From contig JBMTIM010000013.1 in assembly GCA_049437325.1 (NCBI GenBank), forward strand, positions 1 through 55,553: DNA of 55,553 bases. Reading direction: 5' to 3'. The translations under genes and the position numbers were made by a program. The DNA comes from UBA11606 sp049437325. GTDB taxonomy: Bacteria; Actinomycetota; Acidimicrobiia; Acidimicrobiales; Aldehydirespiratoraceae. Numbering within the stretch: position 1 is the stretch's first letter; every line of letters starts with the position of its first letter. Shown here in pieces: positions 44,124 through 52,861 of the stretch. Below the pieces are notes generated by a model. That model was not told the origin of the DNA. It saw nothing but the letters and a program-made list of their open reading frames with translations, and ran no database searches.

Positions 44124-45397
44124 CACGCGATCGTAGCTCGGTCGTCATCGGGGGCCGGTGGGGCAGCGAGGATCCAGAAGACCACACCGAACGCCGCCGC
44201 GATACCCAGGATTGTGAAGCCCAGCTGATAGTCACCGGTCGAGTCCGCAAGCACACCAGCTAGGACGGGGCCGGCGATGGACCCCATGGTGACGATGATC
44301 TGTGACCAGCCCATGATCGATGCAAAGGCGGTCGAGCCGAAGTAGTCGGCACGGATCGCCTGCATCTGGGGTCCACGCACACCCCAGGCAACGCCGTGGA
44401 GCACCACGAACGCGCCCACAGCCGCGACATGATCGACCCACACCAGGATGATCAGTGCAGCACCGTGCATGAGCATTGCGACTCCTGCAATCAGCCGTTT
44501 GTTCATACGGTCGCCGAGGAAACCCCCGAGCGCAGTACCCACGATCTGGAAGAGGGGGACGATGCCGGCCACAAGCGCAGCCCGGCCCGCCGAATAGTCA
44601 CGGTCTTCGGTGAGGTAGAGCGCCAGGTGCGCCATGCTCGACGACACCACGAGAAGCGCAGCACCGTGCCCCAGTGAGATCATCCAGAAGCCCCGGGTGC
44701 GCATCGCCTCGCTGGCCGTGTAGTGGCGATCGGTGACACCCTCCGCCTTCGGGGCCACGTCAGCGTCGTCGGCCTGTAGTCCGTCCATCGGCTCGTCGAC
44801 ATCGTCGGGCGTGCGGTTGGCGATCGCAGCTGCCCACCAGGCAGCACACGACAGAATCGAGCCAGCGATGATGATGGTGGGCCGCCAACCGATGCGATCG
44901 AAGCCCCACACCAGAATCGGCGCGCAGAAGCCGCCGAACGCGAAGCCCATCGTGAGAATCGACATCGCCCGTGCTCGCCGCCGCTCGAACCATCGGACCG
45001 TCGCAGACGTGATCGTGAGAAAGCCGATCAGGCTCATGGCCAACGCAAGGATCAGCATCGCAACGACGAACTCGGCCCTGGTGTCGGCCCACGCAATGGC
45101 AAGGAAGCCGACCAAACCGAGCACGGCACCTGTCCGCATCACCGTCTTGATGCCTCGGGTTCCGATGGCTCGTCCCTGGATCGGTCCGAAGATCGCCGTC
45201 TCTGCACGGGTCCCTGCATAGACGAACGAAAGGAACGACTTCGACCAACCGAACTGATCTCGCAACTCCACCGCCATGTTGCCGTAGCCCTGGACCCAGA
45301 TCATCGACTGGAGCGACCACACCACCGAATTGGCACCCACGATTCGCCATCCGGTGTAGACGCGCCGCCTCGGCGTGGTGTCGGTCACGTCAGTCAT
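44123..45397 (-). CDS. MFS transporter
   Basis: Major facilitator carrier of 424 residues with about 12 predicted membrane helices and a central cytoplasmic stretch (about residues 205-240, EPMDGLQADDADVAP). The loop between helices 2 and 3 is GPIQGRAIGTRGIKTVMRTG in part, and the second half has GGFLGDRMNKRLIAG, both MFS signatures. It resembles the monocarboxylate/oxalate-formate type. It lies 9 bp after the Rieske gene and overlaps the selenoprotein gene, so it probably imports the substrate of this operon. The substrate is not identified. Confidence 0.9.
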   Translation of the reverse strand: MTDVTDTTPRRRVYTGWRIVGANSVVWSLQSMIWVQGYGNMAVELRDQFGWSKSFLSFVYAGTRAETAIFGPIQGRAIGTRGIKTVMRTGAVLGLVGFLAIAWADTRAEFVVAMLILALAMSLIGFLTITSATVRWFERRRARAMSILTMGFAFGGFCAPILVWGFDRIGWRPTIIIAGSILSCAAWWAAAIANRTPDDVDEPMDGLQADDADVAPKAEGVTDRHYTASEAMRTRGFWMISLGHGAALLVVSSSMAHLALYLTEDRDYSAGRAALVAGIVPLFQIVGTALGGFLGDRMNKRLIAGVAMLMHGAALIILVWVDHVAAVGAFVVLHGVAWGVRGPQMQAIRADYFGSTAFASIMGWSQIIVTMGSIAGPVLAGVLADSTGDYQLGFTILGIAAAFGVVFWILAAPPAPDDDRATIA

Positions 45398-45406
45398 GAC
45401 GGGACT

Positions 45407-46453
45407 CTATGGAGCCTGTTCGAGATACCGGTGGAAGTCTGCGATTGTGCCCTCCCGGTCGTCGTCGGCAAGGGGGCCGGCATACCCCTGGGTACTCGGG
45501 GCCCGAAGATTGCGCTGCAGTCGTTCGAGGACAGCCTGATCCTCGCCGTTGATCTCTCTCCAGAGGGCGATCGTGCTGTCGACAAGTTCGTCGGGGCACT
45601 CGCGGAAGGCCGAGACACTCCAGCGAATCATGGTGCGATCGACTGCCAACGGCGTGACGAGGAAGGTGGCACAGAATGTGGCGTTCTGGCATGCGACCTG
45701 TGTCGGGAACCGCTGCCACAGGAACGAGCGACCTCGCTGGGCATCGCTCAACCCAGGCTCGCCTGGCGTCGTCGACCGCACACCCGAAGGAAACGCCGAG
45801 TAGTAGCTGGTGACTTCGGGACTCGACGGACCTTTCGAGGCGAGCCGCGAAGGGGTGAGTGGGTGCAACGTGTTCTGATGAACGACGGAAAGATGCGAGC
45901 CCTCCATGAAGTTCTCGACCATGGCCTTCCAATTGCATGCCCAGATCTCGGTCTCGACGTGACGGAAACGCATCGCCGCCGGATCGAACGGTGCAAGCTC
46001 GTCGTCGAGGACAGGAATGGACGGCAGCGGTGCAGGGGTGTCACAGACGGCGACGTGGACGAAACCGTGCGTATCGATCGTGAGGGGCCATGAGGGAAGC
46101 CGACACTCCGTGACTGCCTCTGGCGCAGTGAACGGCGCCACCCGCAGCTCCCCATCGGTTGCGTAGGACCACGCGTGGTACGGGCAGGTGAAGGTGGCGG
46201 ACGAACCCGTTCCGTCGGCGACCGGCATACCACGGTGACGGCAGATGTTGGACAGGGCCCGCAACTCGCCGTCGTCGCCGCGAACCACCAGCACCGGCTC
46301 ATCGAGGAGCGTGATGGTCAAGAAGTCACCCGGCCCGGAAAGCTCGTCGGCACGGCCGATGCAGTGCCACGCCGGGCGCAGGATGGACTCGATCTCGGTT
46401 TCCAGTCGGGCCGGATCGGTGTAGGCCTTCGCCGGCAGCGTCTTCGGCCTCAC
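45407..46453 (-). CDS. Rieske-type aromatic/betaine ring-hydroxylating oxygenase alpha subunit
   Basis: Oxygenase component of 348 residues. The Rieske [2Fe-2S] ligands are CRHRGM and CPYHAW (about residues 68-93). The mononuclear iron site is in NWKAMVENFMEGSHLSVVH (about 183-201), giving two histidines with a downstream carboxylate. It belongs to the same broad group as glycine-betaine, carnitine and stachydrine demethylases and phenylpropionate dioxygenases. GTG 46453 lies 7 bp after the mmsA stop; the frame is open upstream only as an overlap. No reductase gene is adjacent. Aminotransferase and MmsA neighbours suggest a nitrogenous substrate. Confidence 0.88.
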   Translation of the reverse strand: MRPKTLPAKAYTDPARLETEIESILRPAWHCIGRADELSGPGDFLTITLLDEPVLVVRGDDGELRALSNICRHRGMPVADGTGSSATFTCPYHAWSYATDGELRVAPFTAPEAVTECRLPSWPLTIDTHGFVHVAVCDTPAPLPSIPVLDDELAPFDPAAMRFRHVETEIWACNWKAMVENFMEGSHLSVVHQNTLHPLTPSRLASKGPSSPEVTSYYSAFPSGVRSTTPGEPGLSDAQRGRSFLWQRFPTQVACQNATFCATFLVTPLAVDRTMIRWSVSAFRECPDELVDSTIALWREINGEDQAVLERLQRNLRAPSTQGYAGPLADDDREGTIADFHRYLEQAP

Positions 46454-46460
46454 GGGCTGC

Positions 46461-47957
46461 TCAGTCGTTGCGGGGAAACCCGAGGTCGACCGTCGAGGTC
46501 GACGGGTCGGGCCAGCGGGTCGTGATGGCTTGTGGCTTGGTGTAGAACCGCACGCCCTCCGGGCCGTACATCGCAGTGTCGCTGAAGATCGAATCCTTCC
46601 ACCCACCGAAGGAGTGGTAGGCAACCGGGACAGGAATCGGCACGTTGACACCCACCATGCCGACCGGTGCCTCCTCACAGAACTGCCGAGCTGCTCCGCC
46701 GTCGCGCGTGAAGATCGCCGTGCCGTTGCCGTACGGGTTGTCGTCGAGGAGTTTGATGGCGTCATCGAATGTCGGCACCCGAACCACGCCGAGGAGTGGA
46801 CCGAACACCTCGTCTCGGTACACGCTCATCTCGGGGGTCACGTCGTCGAGCAGCGTGCATCCGAGGAAATACCCGTCCCCGTCGAACTGCTCGTCGCGGC
46901 CGTCGAGGACAACCGTGGCTCCTGCATCTGCTCCAGCAGCGACGTACGAGGCGACCCGGTCGCGGGCTTCCCGGGTGACGAGCGGTCCCATCTCTGACGA
47001 TGGATCCATGCCGTCCCCGATGGTGAGCGTGCGGGTTCGCTCGGCGATCGCCTCCACCAACGGATCGGCGGCATCTCCGACGGCCACGACCACCGAGATC
47101 GCCATGCACCGTTCTCCGGCCGAGCCGAACGCAGCCGACACCGCAGCATCGGCTGCGAGACCGATGTCGGCATCGGGCAGCACCAGCATGTGGTTCTTGG
47201 CGCCACCCAACGCCTGGACCCGCTTGCCGTTCTCACTCGCCGTGCGGTGGATGTACTGCGCGATCGGCGTCGACCCGACGAAGCTCACGGCCTTGATGTC
47301 GGGGTGAGCGAGGATCCGGTCGACCGCGGTCTTGTCCCCGTTGACAACGTTGAACACCCCGTCGGGGAAGCCGGCCTCGTGGATGAGTTCGGCGAGGAAC
47401 AGCGCCGAGGTCGGGTCCTTCTCGCTCGGTTTGAGGATGAAGGTGTTTCCGCACCCGAGCGCGTTGGGGATCATCCAGAGCGGGACCATCGCCGGGAAGT
47501 TGAACGGCGTGATACCGGCGACCACCCCGAGTGGGCGACGCACCGTGGTGACGTCGACACCGGTGGAGACCTGGTTCGAATGCATCCCTTTGAGCATCTC
47601 GCCGATGTTGCAGGCGAACTCGATGTTCTCGAGGCCGCGCGCAACCTCTCCCATGGCGTCGCTGTGGACCTTGCCGTGCTCGGCAGTGATCTTGGCCGCC
47701 AATTCACTGGCGTGGTGATCGACGAGGTTGCGGAGGTTGAACATCGCCTTGGTGCGAGCGGCGATCGACGAGTAGCGCCAGTCCTGCCACGCTGCGTGGG
47801 CGGTGGCGACGGCATGGTCGACCTCGGCGACCGAGGCCAGCGCGACCGCACCGGTCTGCGTGCCGGTGGCGGGGTTGAAGACGGGTGCAGCATTCCCTGA
47901 CGTTCCTGCGACAGTTCGGCCGCCCACGAAGTGGCCAAGTTCGATGATCTCGTGCAT
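46461..47957 (-). CDS. mmsA: CoA-acylating methylmalonate-semialdehyde dehydrogenase
   Basis: NAD-dependent aldehyde dehydrogenase of 498 residues that converts methylmalonate semialdehyde to propionyl-CoA or malonate semialdehyde to acetyl-CoA. Family-specific features are GVVAGITPFNFPAMVPLWM (in part), GGAKNHMLVLPDAD (about residue 255) and the catalytic cysteine in SAGERCMAISVVV. The start MHEIIELGHF is standard. It is 16 bp after the class III aminotransferase, which would supply the semialdehyde from a beta-amino acid, and 7 bp before the Rieske gene. MeaB, encoded further right, supports propionyl-CoA handling in the genome. Confidence 0.94.
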   Translation of the reverse strand: MHEIIELGHFVGGRTVAGTSGNAAPVFNPATGTQTGAVALASVAEVDHAVATAHAAWQDWRYSSIAARTKAMFNLRNLVDHHASELAAKITAEHGKVHSDAMGEVARGLENIEFACNIGEMLKGMHSNQVSTGVDVTTVRRPLGVVAGITPFNFPAMVPLWMIPNALGCGNTFILKPSEKDPTSALFLAELIHEAGFPDGVFNVVNGDKTAVDRILAHPDIKAVSFVGSTPIAQYIHRTASENGKRVQALGGAKNHMLVLPDADIGLAADAAVSAAFGSAGERCMAISVVVAVGDAADPLVEAIAERTRTLTIGDGMDPSSEMGPLVTREARDRVASYVAAGADAGATVVLDGRDEQFDGDGYFLGCTLLDDVTPEMSVYRDEVFGPLLGVVRVPTFDDAIKLLDDNPYGNGTAIFTRDGGAARQFCEEAPVGMVGVNVPIPVPVAYHSFGGWKDSIFSDTAMYGPEGVRFYTKPQAITTRWPDPSTSTVDLGFPRND

Positions 47958-47973
47958 GACGGTGCTCCTGGGT

Positions 47974-49281
47974 TCAGCGGTTGGCGTTGATGTCGTCGAT
48001 GGCGGCAAGCATCGCCTCGATGCCCTCGTCCATCTCTGCCTCGGTGACATTGAGCATCGGGGCGATCCGGATCACGTTGCCGTACAGACCACCCTTGCCG
48101 ACGAGCAGTCCGTGGGCTCGGCAACGCTCCAGGAATGCAGCTGCGGTGCTGGCATCGGCCTCGTTCGATCCTTCGTGAACGAACTCGATCGCCTGCATGA
48201 GGCCCTTTCCCCGAAGTTCGGCGATCCAGTCGTTGGCAGCCACTGCTGCGTCGAGACCGGCGGTGAGTTGGTGTCCGCGGGCCAAGGCATTGGCCTGCAT
48301 GCCCTCATCTTCGAGCGCCTGCAGGGTGGCGTTGCCGGCCGCAGCCGACAGAGGATTGCCCCCGAAGGTCGAAAACGACGTCACCTGGATGGTGTCCATG
48401 ATCTCGGCTCGTGCGACCACTCCTGCCAGCGCAGCCCCGTTGCCCACACCCTTGGCGAACGTGAGCATGTCGGGAACCACGTCGTGGGCTTCGTAACCCC
48501 AGAAGTGCTCGCCGGTGCGTCCCCATCCGGTCTGGACCTCGTCGGAGATCAGCAGGATCCCGCGCGCATCGAGTTCCTTTCGGAACGCACCGAAGAAGCC
48601 GTCGGGGGGTGTGGCGAAGCCGCCGACCCCCTGAATGGGTTCGGCGATCAGGCAGGCAACGTCGCCGGCCGACATCATGTCGAGCATCTGCGCGAGGTCG
48701 TCGACGCATGCCGCCGTGAACGCCGCGTCGTCGAGATCGCGGAACGGGCTGCGCAACCGGTAGCCACCCTGCACGAAGTGCACGTCGAGTCCCGAAATCG
48801 ATGTCGATGACCACGAGCTGTGCGAGGTGATCGCCTGCGCCGTGAAGGAACGCCCGTGGTAGCTGTTGCGCATCGCCAGGACCTGGTTGCTCTTGCGAAC
48901 GCTGGTGGCGAGGAGCAATGCGGTGTCGTTGGCCTCGGTACCCGACGAGGTGAAGAAGACTCGGGCATCGGGAATGCCCGAGAGTCGGGTGATCCGCTCG
49001 GCGAGCTCGATCATGGGCTCGTTGAGGTAGAGCGTCGACGTGTGCATGACCTTCGCCGCCTGTTCGGTGACGGCTGCACACACCTTCGGGTGGTTGTGCC
49101 CGATCATGGTGGTGAGCACACCGCCGAAGAAGTCGAGGTATCGCTCGCCTGCGGCAGAGAAGACATAGCTGCCCTGACCCCGGTCGATCGAGATCGGCTG
49201 TTCGAACATCGGTTTGACGAAGGATGGAAGAACTGCTCGATATCGCTCGAGCAGCTCCGCATCGACGGAAGCGTTCTCCAT
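47974..49281 (-). CDS. Class III PLP-dependent aminotransferase (AGXT2/beta-alanine type)
   Basis: PLP enzyme of 435 residues. Features are DFFGGVLTTMIGHNHP near residue 48, FFTSSGTEANDTAL, NSYHGRS, LIAEPIQGVGG, LLISDEVQTGWGRTG (PLP Asp) and TFAKGVGNG, whose lysine binds PLP (about residue 285). It resembles alanine-glyoxylate aminotransferase 2 and beta-alanine/3-aminoisobutyrate-pyruvate aminotransferases, whose semialdehyde product feeds MmsA. ATG 49281 leads the five-gene operon that ends with the selenoprotein. It is divergent from the MocR regulator across 62 bp. Confidence 0.93.
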   Translation of the reverse strand: MENASVDAELLERYRAVLPSFVKPMFEQPISIDRGQGSYVFSAAGERYLDFFGGVLTTMIGHNHPKVCAAVTEQAAKVMHTSTLYLNEPMIELAERITRLSGIPDARVFFTSSGTEANDTALLLATSVRKSNQVLAMRNSYHGRSFTAQAITSHSSWSSTSISGLDVHFVQGGYRLRSPFRDLDDAAFTAACVDDLAQMLDMMSAGDVACLIAEPIQGVGGFATPPDGFFGAFRKELDARGILLISDEVQTGWGRTGEHFWGYEAHDVVPDMLTFAKGVGNGAALAGVVARAEIMDTIQVTSFSTFGGNPLSAAAGNATLQALEDEGMQANALARGHQLTAGLDAAVAANDWIAELRGKGLMQAIEFVHEGSNEADASTAAAFLERCRAHGLLVGKGGLYGNVIRIAPMLNVTEAEMDEGIEAMLAAIDDINANR

Positions 49282-49306
49282 CTCCCGATCATCTCCCGAA
49301 TTGGTA

Positions 49307-49339
49307 TTGCACACAACCACAGCTTTGTTCTATACAAAG
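49307..49339 (+). promoter_or_regulatory. Promoter and MocR-type operator between aminotransferase and regulator
   Basis: A -35-like TTGCAC (49307-49312) and -10-like TATACA (49331-49336) are spaced 18 bp for the mocR-type gene. CTTTGTTCTATACAAAG (49323-49339) is a 17-bp repeat with perfect CTTTGT/ACAAAG arms that covers the -10. It suits autoregulation and control of the divergent operon. Confidence 0.65.
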
Positions 49340-49343
49340 TTTG

Positions 49344-50702
49344 ATGAGCCTGAACGCGCACACGATCGCCTCCCGGATCGACGGCCGGACTGCGGCCGAC
49401 ATCGCCGCCGCCATCGCGCAGGCGATCCGCGCCGGAGAGATCCCTGCTGCCAGCACGCTCCCGACGATTCGAAGCCTGGCCGATGCGCTCCACATCAGCC
49501 CGAGCACTGTGTCCGACGCATGGCGCACCCTCCGCCACCATGGCTTGATCGACACCGACCGCCGACGGGGTACCACCGTGCGAGCCGATCGGCCGTTCGG
49601 CAGCGAACGTTGGTGGCACGTTCCGGTTGCGCCGGGAACGCTCGAGCTCGACCTCAGCACGGGCACACCCGACCCGGCCCTGCTCCCCGACCTCGGCTCG
49701 GCGCTCGGTCGGGTGCAGATCGATCATCAGGTGACGAGCTACCTCGATCGCCCACTGCTCCCTGCGCTCGAGGCCGAACTGCGACGCCGCTGGCCCTTCG
49801 ATCCTGCCGCAATCACGGTGCTCGACGGCGCCCAAGACGCCCTCGATCGCACGATCACGACGACCATCGGGTTGGGTGATCGAGTCGTGGTCGAGACCCC
49901 GACCTTTCCGCCGCTGCTCGACATGCTGGAGTTGGCCGGCGCCGACATCGTCGGTGTACCGGTCGACGCCGAGGGCCTCGAACCCGACGGGCTTGCCGAC
50001 GCCTTGACCGAGCCGACTCGAGCGATCTTCGTCCAGCCGCGAGCCCACAATCCGACCGGTGCAGCGTTCACGACCGCACGAGCGTCGTCGCTCGCCGAAC
50101 TCATCGAGCCGACCAACGCACTGATCGTCGAGGATGATCACTCCGGTGATGTCGCCGGCGTCCCACTCGTGAGCCTTGGCCGATGGCTGCCGGATCGTAC
50201 GATCCACATCCACAGCTTCTCCAAGAGCCACGGCCCCGACCTGCGCCTCGCCGCGGTCGGCGGTGCAGCCGAGCCGATCAGTGCCATCGTGCGGCGCCGA
50301 CAACTCGGCGCATCATGGACCAGCCGACTGCTCCAGCAGGTCCTGCTCGAGCTTCTCACCGATCCGGACGCTCAGGCAGCCGTGACGATGGCGGCCGAAC
50401 GCTACCTCGAACGCCGTCGCGCCCTCGGAGCGGCGCTCGTCCAACGAGGCCTGGACGTCGAGCCGCTCGGTACCGGGCTCAACCTCTGGATTCCCGTCGC
50501 CGACGAGCAGTCGACGGTTGTCGGCCTTGCCGCACTCGGTGTCGGGGTCGCACCGGGAACGCCCTTCGAGGTCATGCGGTCGGCGACCGACCACATTCGA
50601 GTGACGATCTCGACCCTCGATGATCCCTCTGAACTCGCTGATGCACTCGTGGCAACCGGAACCAGTGGGGACGTCGGCTTCACCCCGACGAACGCTCGCT
50701 GA
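49344..50702 (+). CDS. MocR-family regulator (GntR HTH fused to aminotransferase-like domain)
   Basis: Regulator of 452 residues. The N-terminal GntR-type winged helix (about residues 12-80; TLPTIRSLADALHISPSTVSDAWRTL) is joined to a fold-type I aminotransferase-like domain (about 95-450) that should bind PLP. PRAHNPTG, VEDDHSGD and HSFSKSHGPDLRLA (PLP lysine) are visible. MocR proteins usually sense an amino compound or PLP and control a neighbouring aminotransferase or transporter operon; here the class III aminotransferase operon is divergent. ATG 49344 lies just downstream of its predicted promoter. Confidence 0.93.
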   Translation: MSLNAHTIASRIDGRTAADIAAAIAQAIRAGEIPAASTLPTIRSLADALHISPSTVSDAWRTLRHHGLIDTDRRRGTTVRADRPFGSERWWHVPVAPGTLELDLSTGTPDPALLPDLGSALGRVQIDHQVTSYLDRPLLPALEAELRRRWPFDPAAITVLDGAQDALDRTITTTIGLGDRVVVETPTFPPLLDMLELAGADIVGVPVDAEGLEPDGLADALTEPTRAIFVQPRAHNPTGAAFTTARASSLAELIEPTNALIVEDDHSGDVAGVPLVSLGRWLPDRTIHIHSFSKSHGPDLRLAAVGGAAEPISAIVRRRQLGASWTSRLLQQVLLELLTDPDAQAAVTMAAERYLERRRALGAALVQRGLDVEPLGTGLNLWIPVADEQSTVVGLAALGVGVAPGTPFEVMRSATDHIRVTISTLDDPSELADALVATGTSGDVGFTPTNAR

Positions 50703-50773
50703 CGGCAACACCGAGAGGGTCGACCCAGAGGGTCGTCGCCAGTGAACAACCCACCTGCGCAACGACCGGCGCG

Positions 50774-52195
50774 CTACCAGTTCGCTGCGATGTACTGCGT
50801 TTCACAGAACTCGAAGATGCCTTCGTGCGCCCCTTCGCGTCCAAGACCGGACTGCTTCATGCCCCCGAACGGCGCTGCCGGGTCCGACATTGCGCCCCGA
50901 TTGATGCCGACCATGCCGGCGTGGATCCGCTCGCCCACGCCCATCGCGCGAGCAACGTCACCCGAGTAGACGTAGGCAGCGAGACCCATCTCGGTGTCGT
51001 TCGCCCACTCGATCATCTGGTCGGTGTCGGTGAACGGAATCACTGGAGCGACCGGACCGAAGATCTCCTCTCGGGTGATCGGCGATTCCATCGTGACGTC
51101 GCCCAACACGGTCGGGGCATAGAAGAAACCCGGGCCGTCGATGGGGGCTCCACCAACCGCCGCCGAGGCCCCAGCCGCAATGGCGCCCTGAACGAGTCCA
51201 TCGATCGTCTCGATCGCACCGGCGTTGATCATCGGGCCGCACGTGACCCCATCGTCCATGCCGTTCCCGACCTTCACCGCCCCCATGGCGACAGCCAGTC
51301 GGTCCGTGAACTCCGCTGCGATGTCGGCGTGCGCAAACATCCGATTCGCGGCAGTGCACACCTCGGCGGAGTGCCGCATCTTTGCGACCATGGCACCCTC
51401 GACCGCCGCGTCGAGATCGGCATCCTCCAACACCACGAAGGGCGCGTTGCCACCCAGTTCCATGCCGACCTTCAGTACCCGGTCGGCGCATCGCTTCAGC
51501 AGGACTCGACCGACCTCGGTCGAGCCGGTGAACGAGACCATGCGGGTGGCGCGATGCTCGGTCGCAGCGTCGAACCACGATCCTGACGACTGAGTCGGCA
51601 CCACGTTGACCAACCCGGCCGGCACACCCGCCTCCTCGAGCAGTTCCGCGATCCGCAAGGCGGTGAGCGGTGTCTCTTTCGGTGGCTTGATGACGCATGC
51701 ATTGCCGGCCGCCAGGGCAGGTGCGACCTTGCGGGTGATCATGGCTGCCGGGAAGTTCCACGGTGTCACCATGACCACCACGCCGACCGGCGGATGATGA
51801 ACGATGATCTTGTTGGTGCCACCGGGCGCCGTCTTGATGATGCCGTCGATCCGGACCGCCTCTTCACTGTTCCATCGGAAGAACTCGGCGGCATACGCGA
51901 TCTCGCCCTTGGCGTCGGCCAGCGGCTTGCCATGCTCGAGCGTGATCAGTGTGGCGAGCTCGTCGGTGTGATCGATGAGGGTCTGCCAACACGACCGCAA
52001 GACCTCGGCCCGAACACGAGGCGCGGTCTGCGCCCACGACCGCTGCGCCCGGTCGGCCGCCTCGACCGCAGCGGTGGCCTCGGCGGGGCCGCCGGCTGCA
52101 ACGGTGGCAATCTCGTCACCGGTGGCTGGATTTGTCACCGACACGCGGTCGGGTCCGTCGGACCACACCCCGCCGATCAACATCTGTGTCTGCAT
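50774..52195 (-). CDS. NAD(P)-dependent aldehyde dehydrogenase, succinate-semialdehyde type
   Basis: Aldehyde dehydrogenase of 473 residues. Features are VTPWNFPAAMITRKVAPALAAGN (in part), FTGSTEVGRVL (cofactor), MELGGNAPFVVLEDAD with the general-base glutamate (about residue 240) and the catalytic cysteine in SAEVCTAANR (about 275). It resembles GabD-type succinate-semialdehyde dehydrogenases, but glutarate-semialdehyde or other omega-semialdehydes are equally possible. It is 63 bp downstream of the YczE-like gene on the same strand and convergent with the MocR gene, which may include it in its regulon. Confidence 0.9.
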   Translation of the reverse strand: MQTQMLIGGVWSDGPDRVSVTNPATGDEIATVAAGGPAEATAAVEAADRAQRSWAQTAPRVRAEVLRSCWQTLIDHTDELATLITLEHGKPLADAKGEIAYAAEFFRWNSEEAVRIDGIIKTAPGGTNKIIVHHPPVGVVVMVTPWNFPAAMITRKVAPALAAGNACVIKPPKETPLTALRIAELLEEAGVPAGLVNVVPTQSSGSWFDAATEHRATRMVSFTGSTEVGRVLLKRCADRVLKVGMELGGNAPFVVLEDADLDAAVEGAMVAKMRHSAEVCTAANRMFAHADIAAEFTDRLAVAMGAVKVGNGMDDGVTCGPMINAGAIETIDGLVQGAIAAGASAAVGGAPIDGPGFFYAPTVLGDVTMESPITREEIFGPVAPVIPFTDTDQMIEWANDTEMGLAAYVYSGDVARAMGVGERIHAGMVGINRGAMSDPAAPFGGMKQSGLGREGAHEGIFEFCETQYIAANW

Positions 52196-52258
52196 GGCGA
52201 AACGATGGCACGGGCCGCAGCGAATGCCAACCGTCGGTCGATCTTCAGGTCAGTGGGC

Positions 52259-52861
52259 TCACCCGTTCGTCGCCGGGGTGCCGGGTGCTCGATCGAACCA
52301 GGGGAGCATCCACTGCACCGCCGGCCCGATTGCCACGAGCGACCAGACCGTTCCCCACCCGATCGTGCCACCGAGGAGGAATCCGGCGGTGAACGCGGTT
52401 GCTTCGACCCCGAAGCGTCCACTCCGGATCGAGACACCGCGTTCGTTGAGGCCGAGCATCAAGCCATCTCGCGGGCCCGGGCCCCAATGAACGCCGAGGT
52501 ACAGCGAGGAGCCGAATGCCACCACGAGTGGGCCCGAGATCGTGAACGCGGCGCGACCGACCCAGTGGTCGGGCGAGTCGATGAGCCAGAGCGTCAGATC
52601 GGTCGACGGGCCGATCAACAACACGTTCAGGATCGTGCCTCGACCGACCGGTACCTTCATGACGAGGACCACGATGAACACGACCGTGCCCGTGAGGACG
52701 GTGGCTCCCCCGATGGTCAGGGGTGTGTGGTCGGAGATCCCCTCGTGGAAGACCGTCCACGCGCCCTGCCCGAACCCGCCGATGACGGTGAACGCCAGTC
52801 CTGCGCCGAAGACGTAGAGCCCGACGACGATCTGGACGAGGCGCCGCAGCGCATCGTTCAC
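52259..52861 (-). CDS. YczE/YyaS/YitT-like integral membrane protein
   Basis: Membrane protein of 200 residues with about five hydrophobic helices. Recognisable parts are VGLYVFGAGLAFTVIGGFGQGAWTVF (in part), GRGTILNVLLIGPSTDLTL (in part) and the later GVHWGPGPRDGLMLGL, typical of the YczE family. Such genes often sit beside MocR regulators, as here with one gene between. The GTG start overlaps the P450 stop (GTGA). Transport or sensing of a vitamin- or amino-acid-like molecule is guessed, not shown. Confidence 0.8.
   Translation of the reverse strand: MNDALRRLVQIVVGLYVFGAGLAFTVIGGFGQGAWTVFHEGISDHTPLTIGGATVLTGTVVFIVVLVMKVPVGRGTILNVLLIGPSTDLTLWLIDSPDHWVGRAAFTISGPLVVAFGSSLYLGVHWGPGPRDGLMLGLNERGVSIRSGRFGVEATAFTAGFLLGGTIGWGTVWSLVAIGPAVQWMLPWFDRAPGTPATNG

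Noticed and set aside
43122..44126. Two separate small genes (about 124 and 184 residues)
   Set aside because: They are in the same frame, together make one thioredoxin-like domain, and the second lacks a start before the conserved GCAFDLPGW segment.
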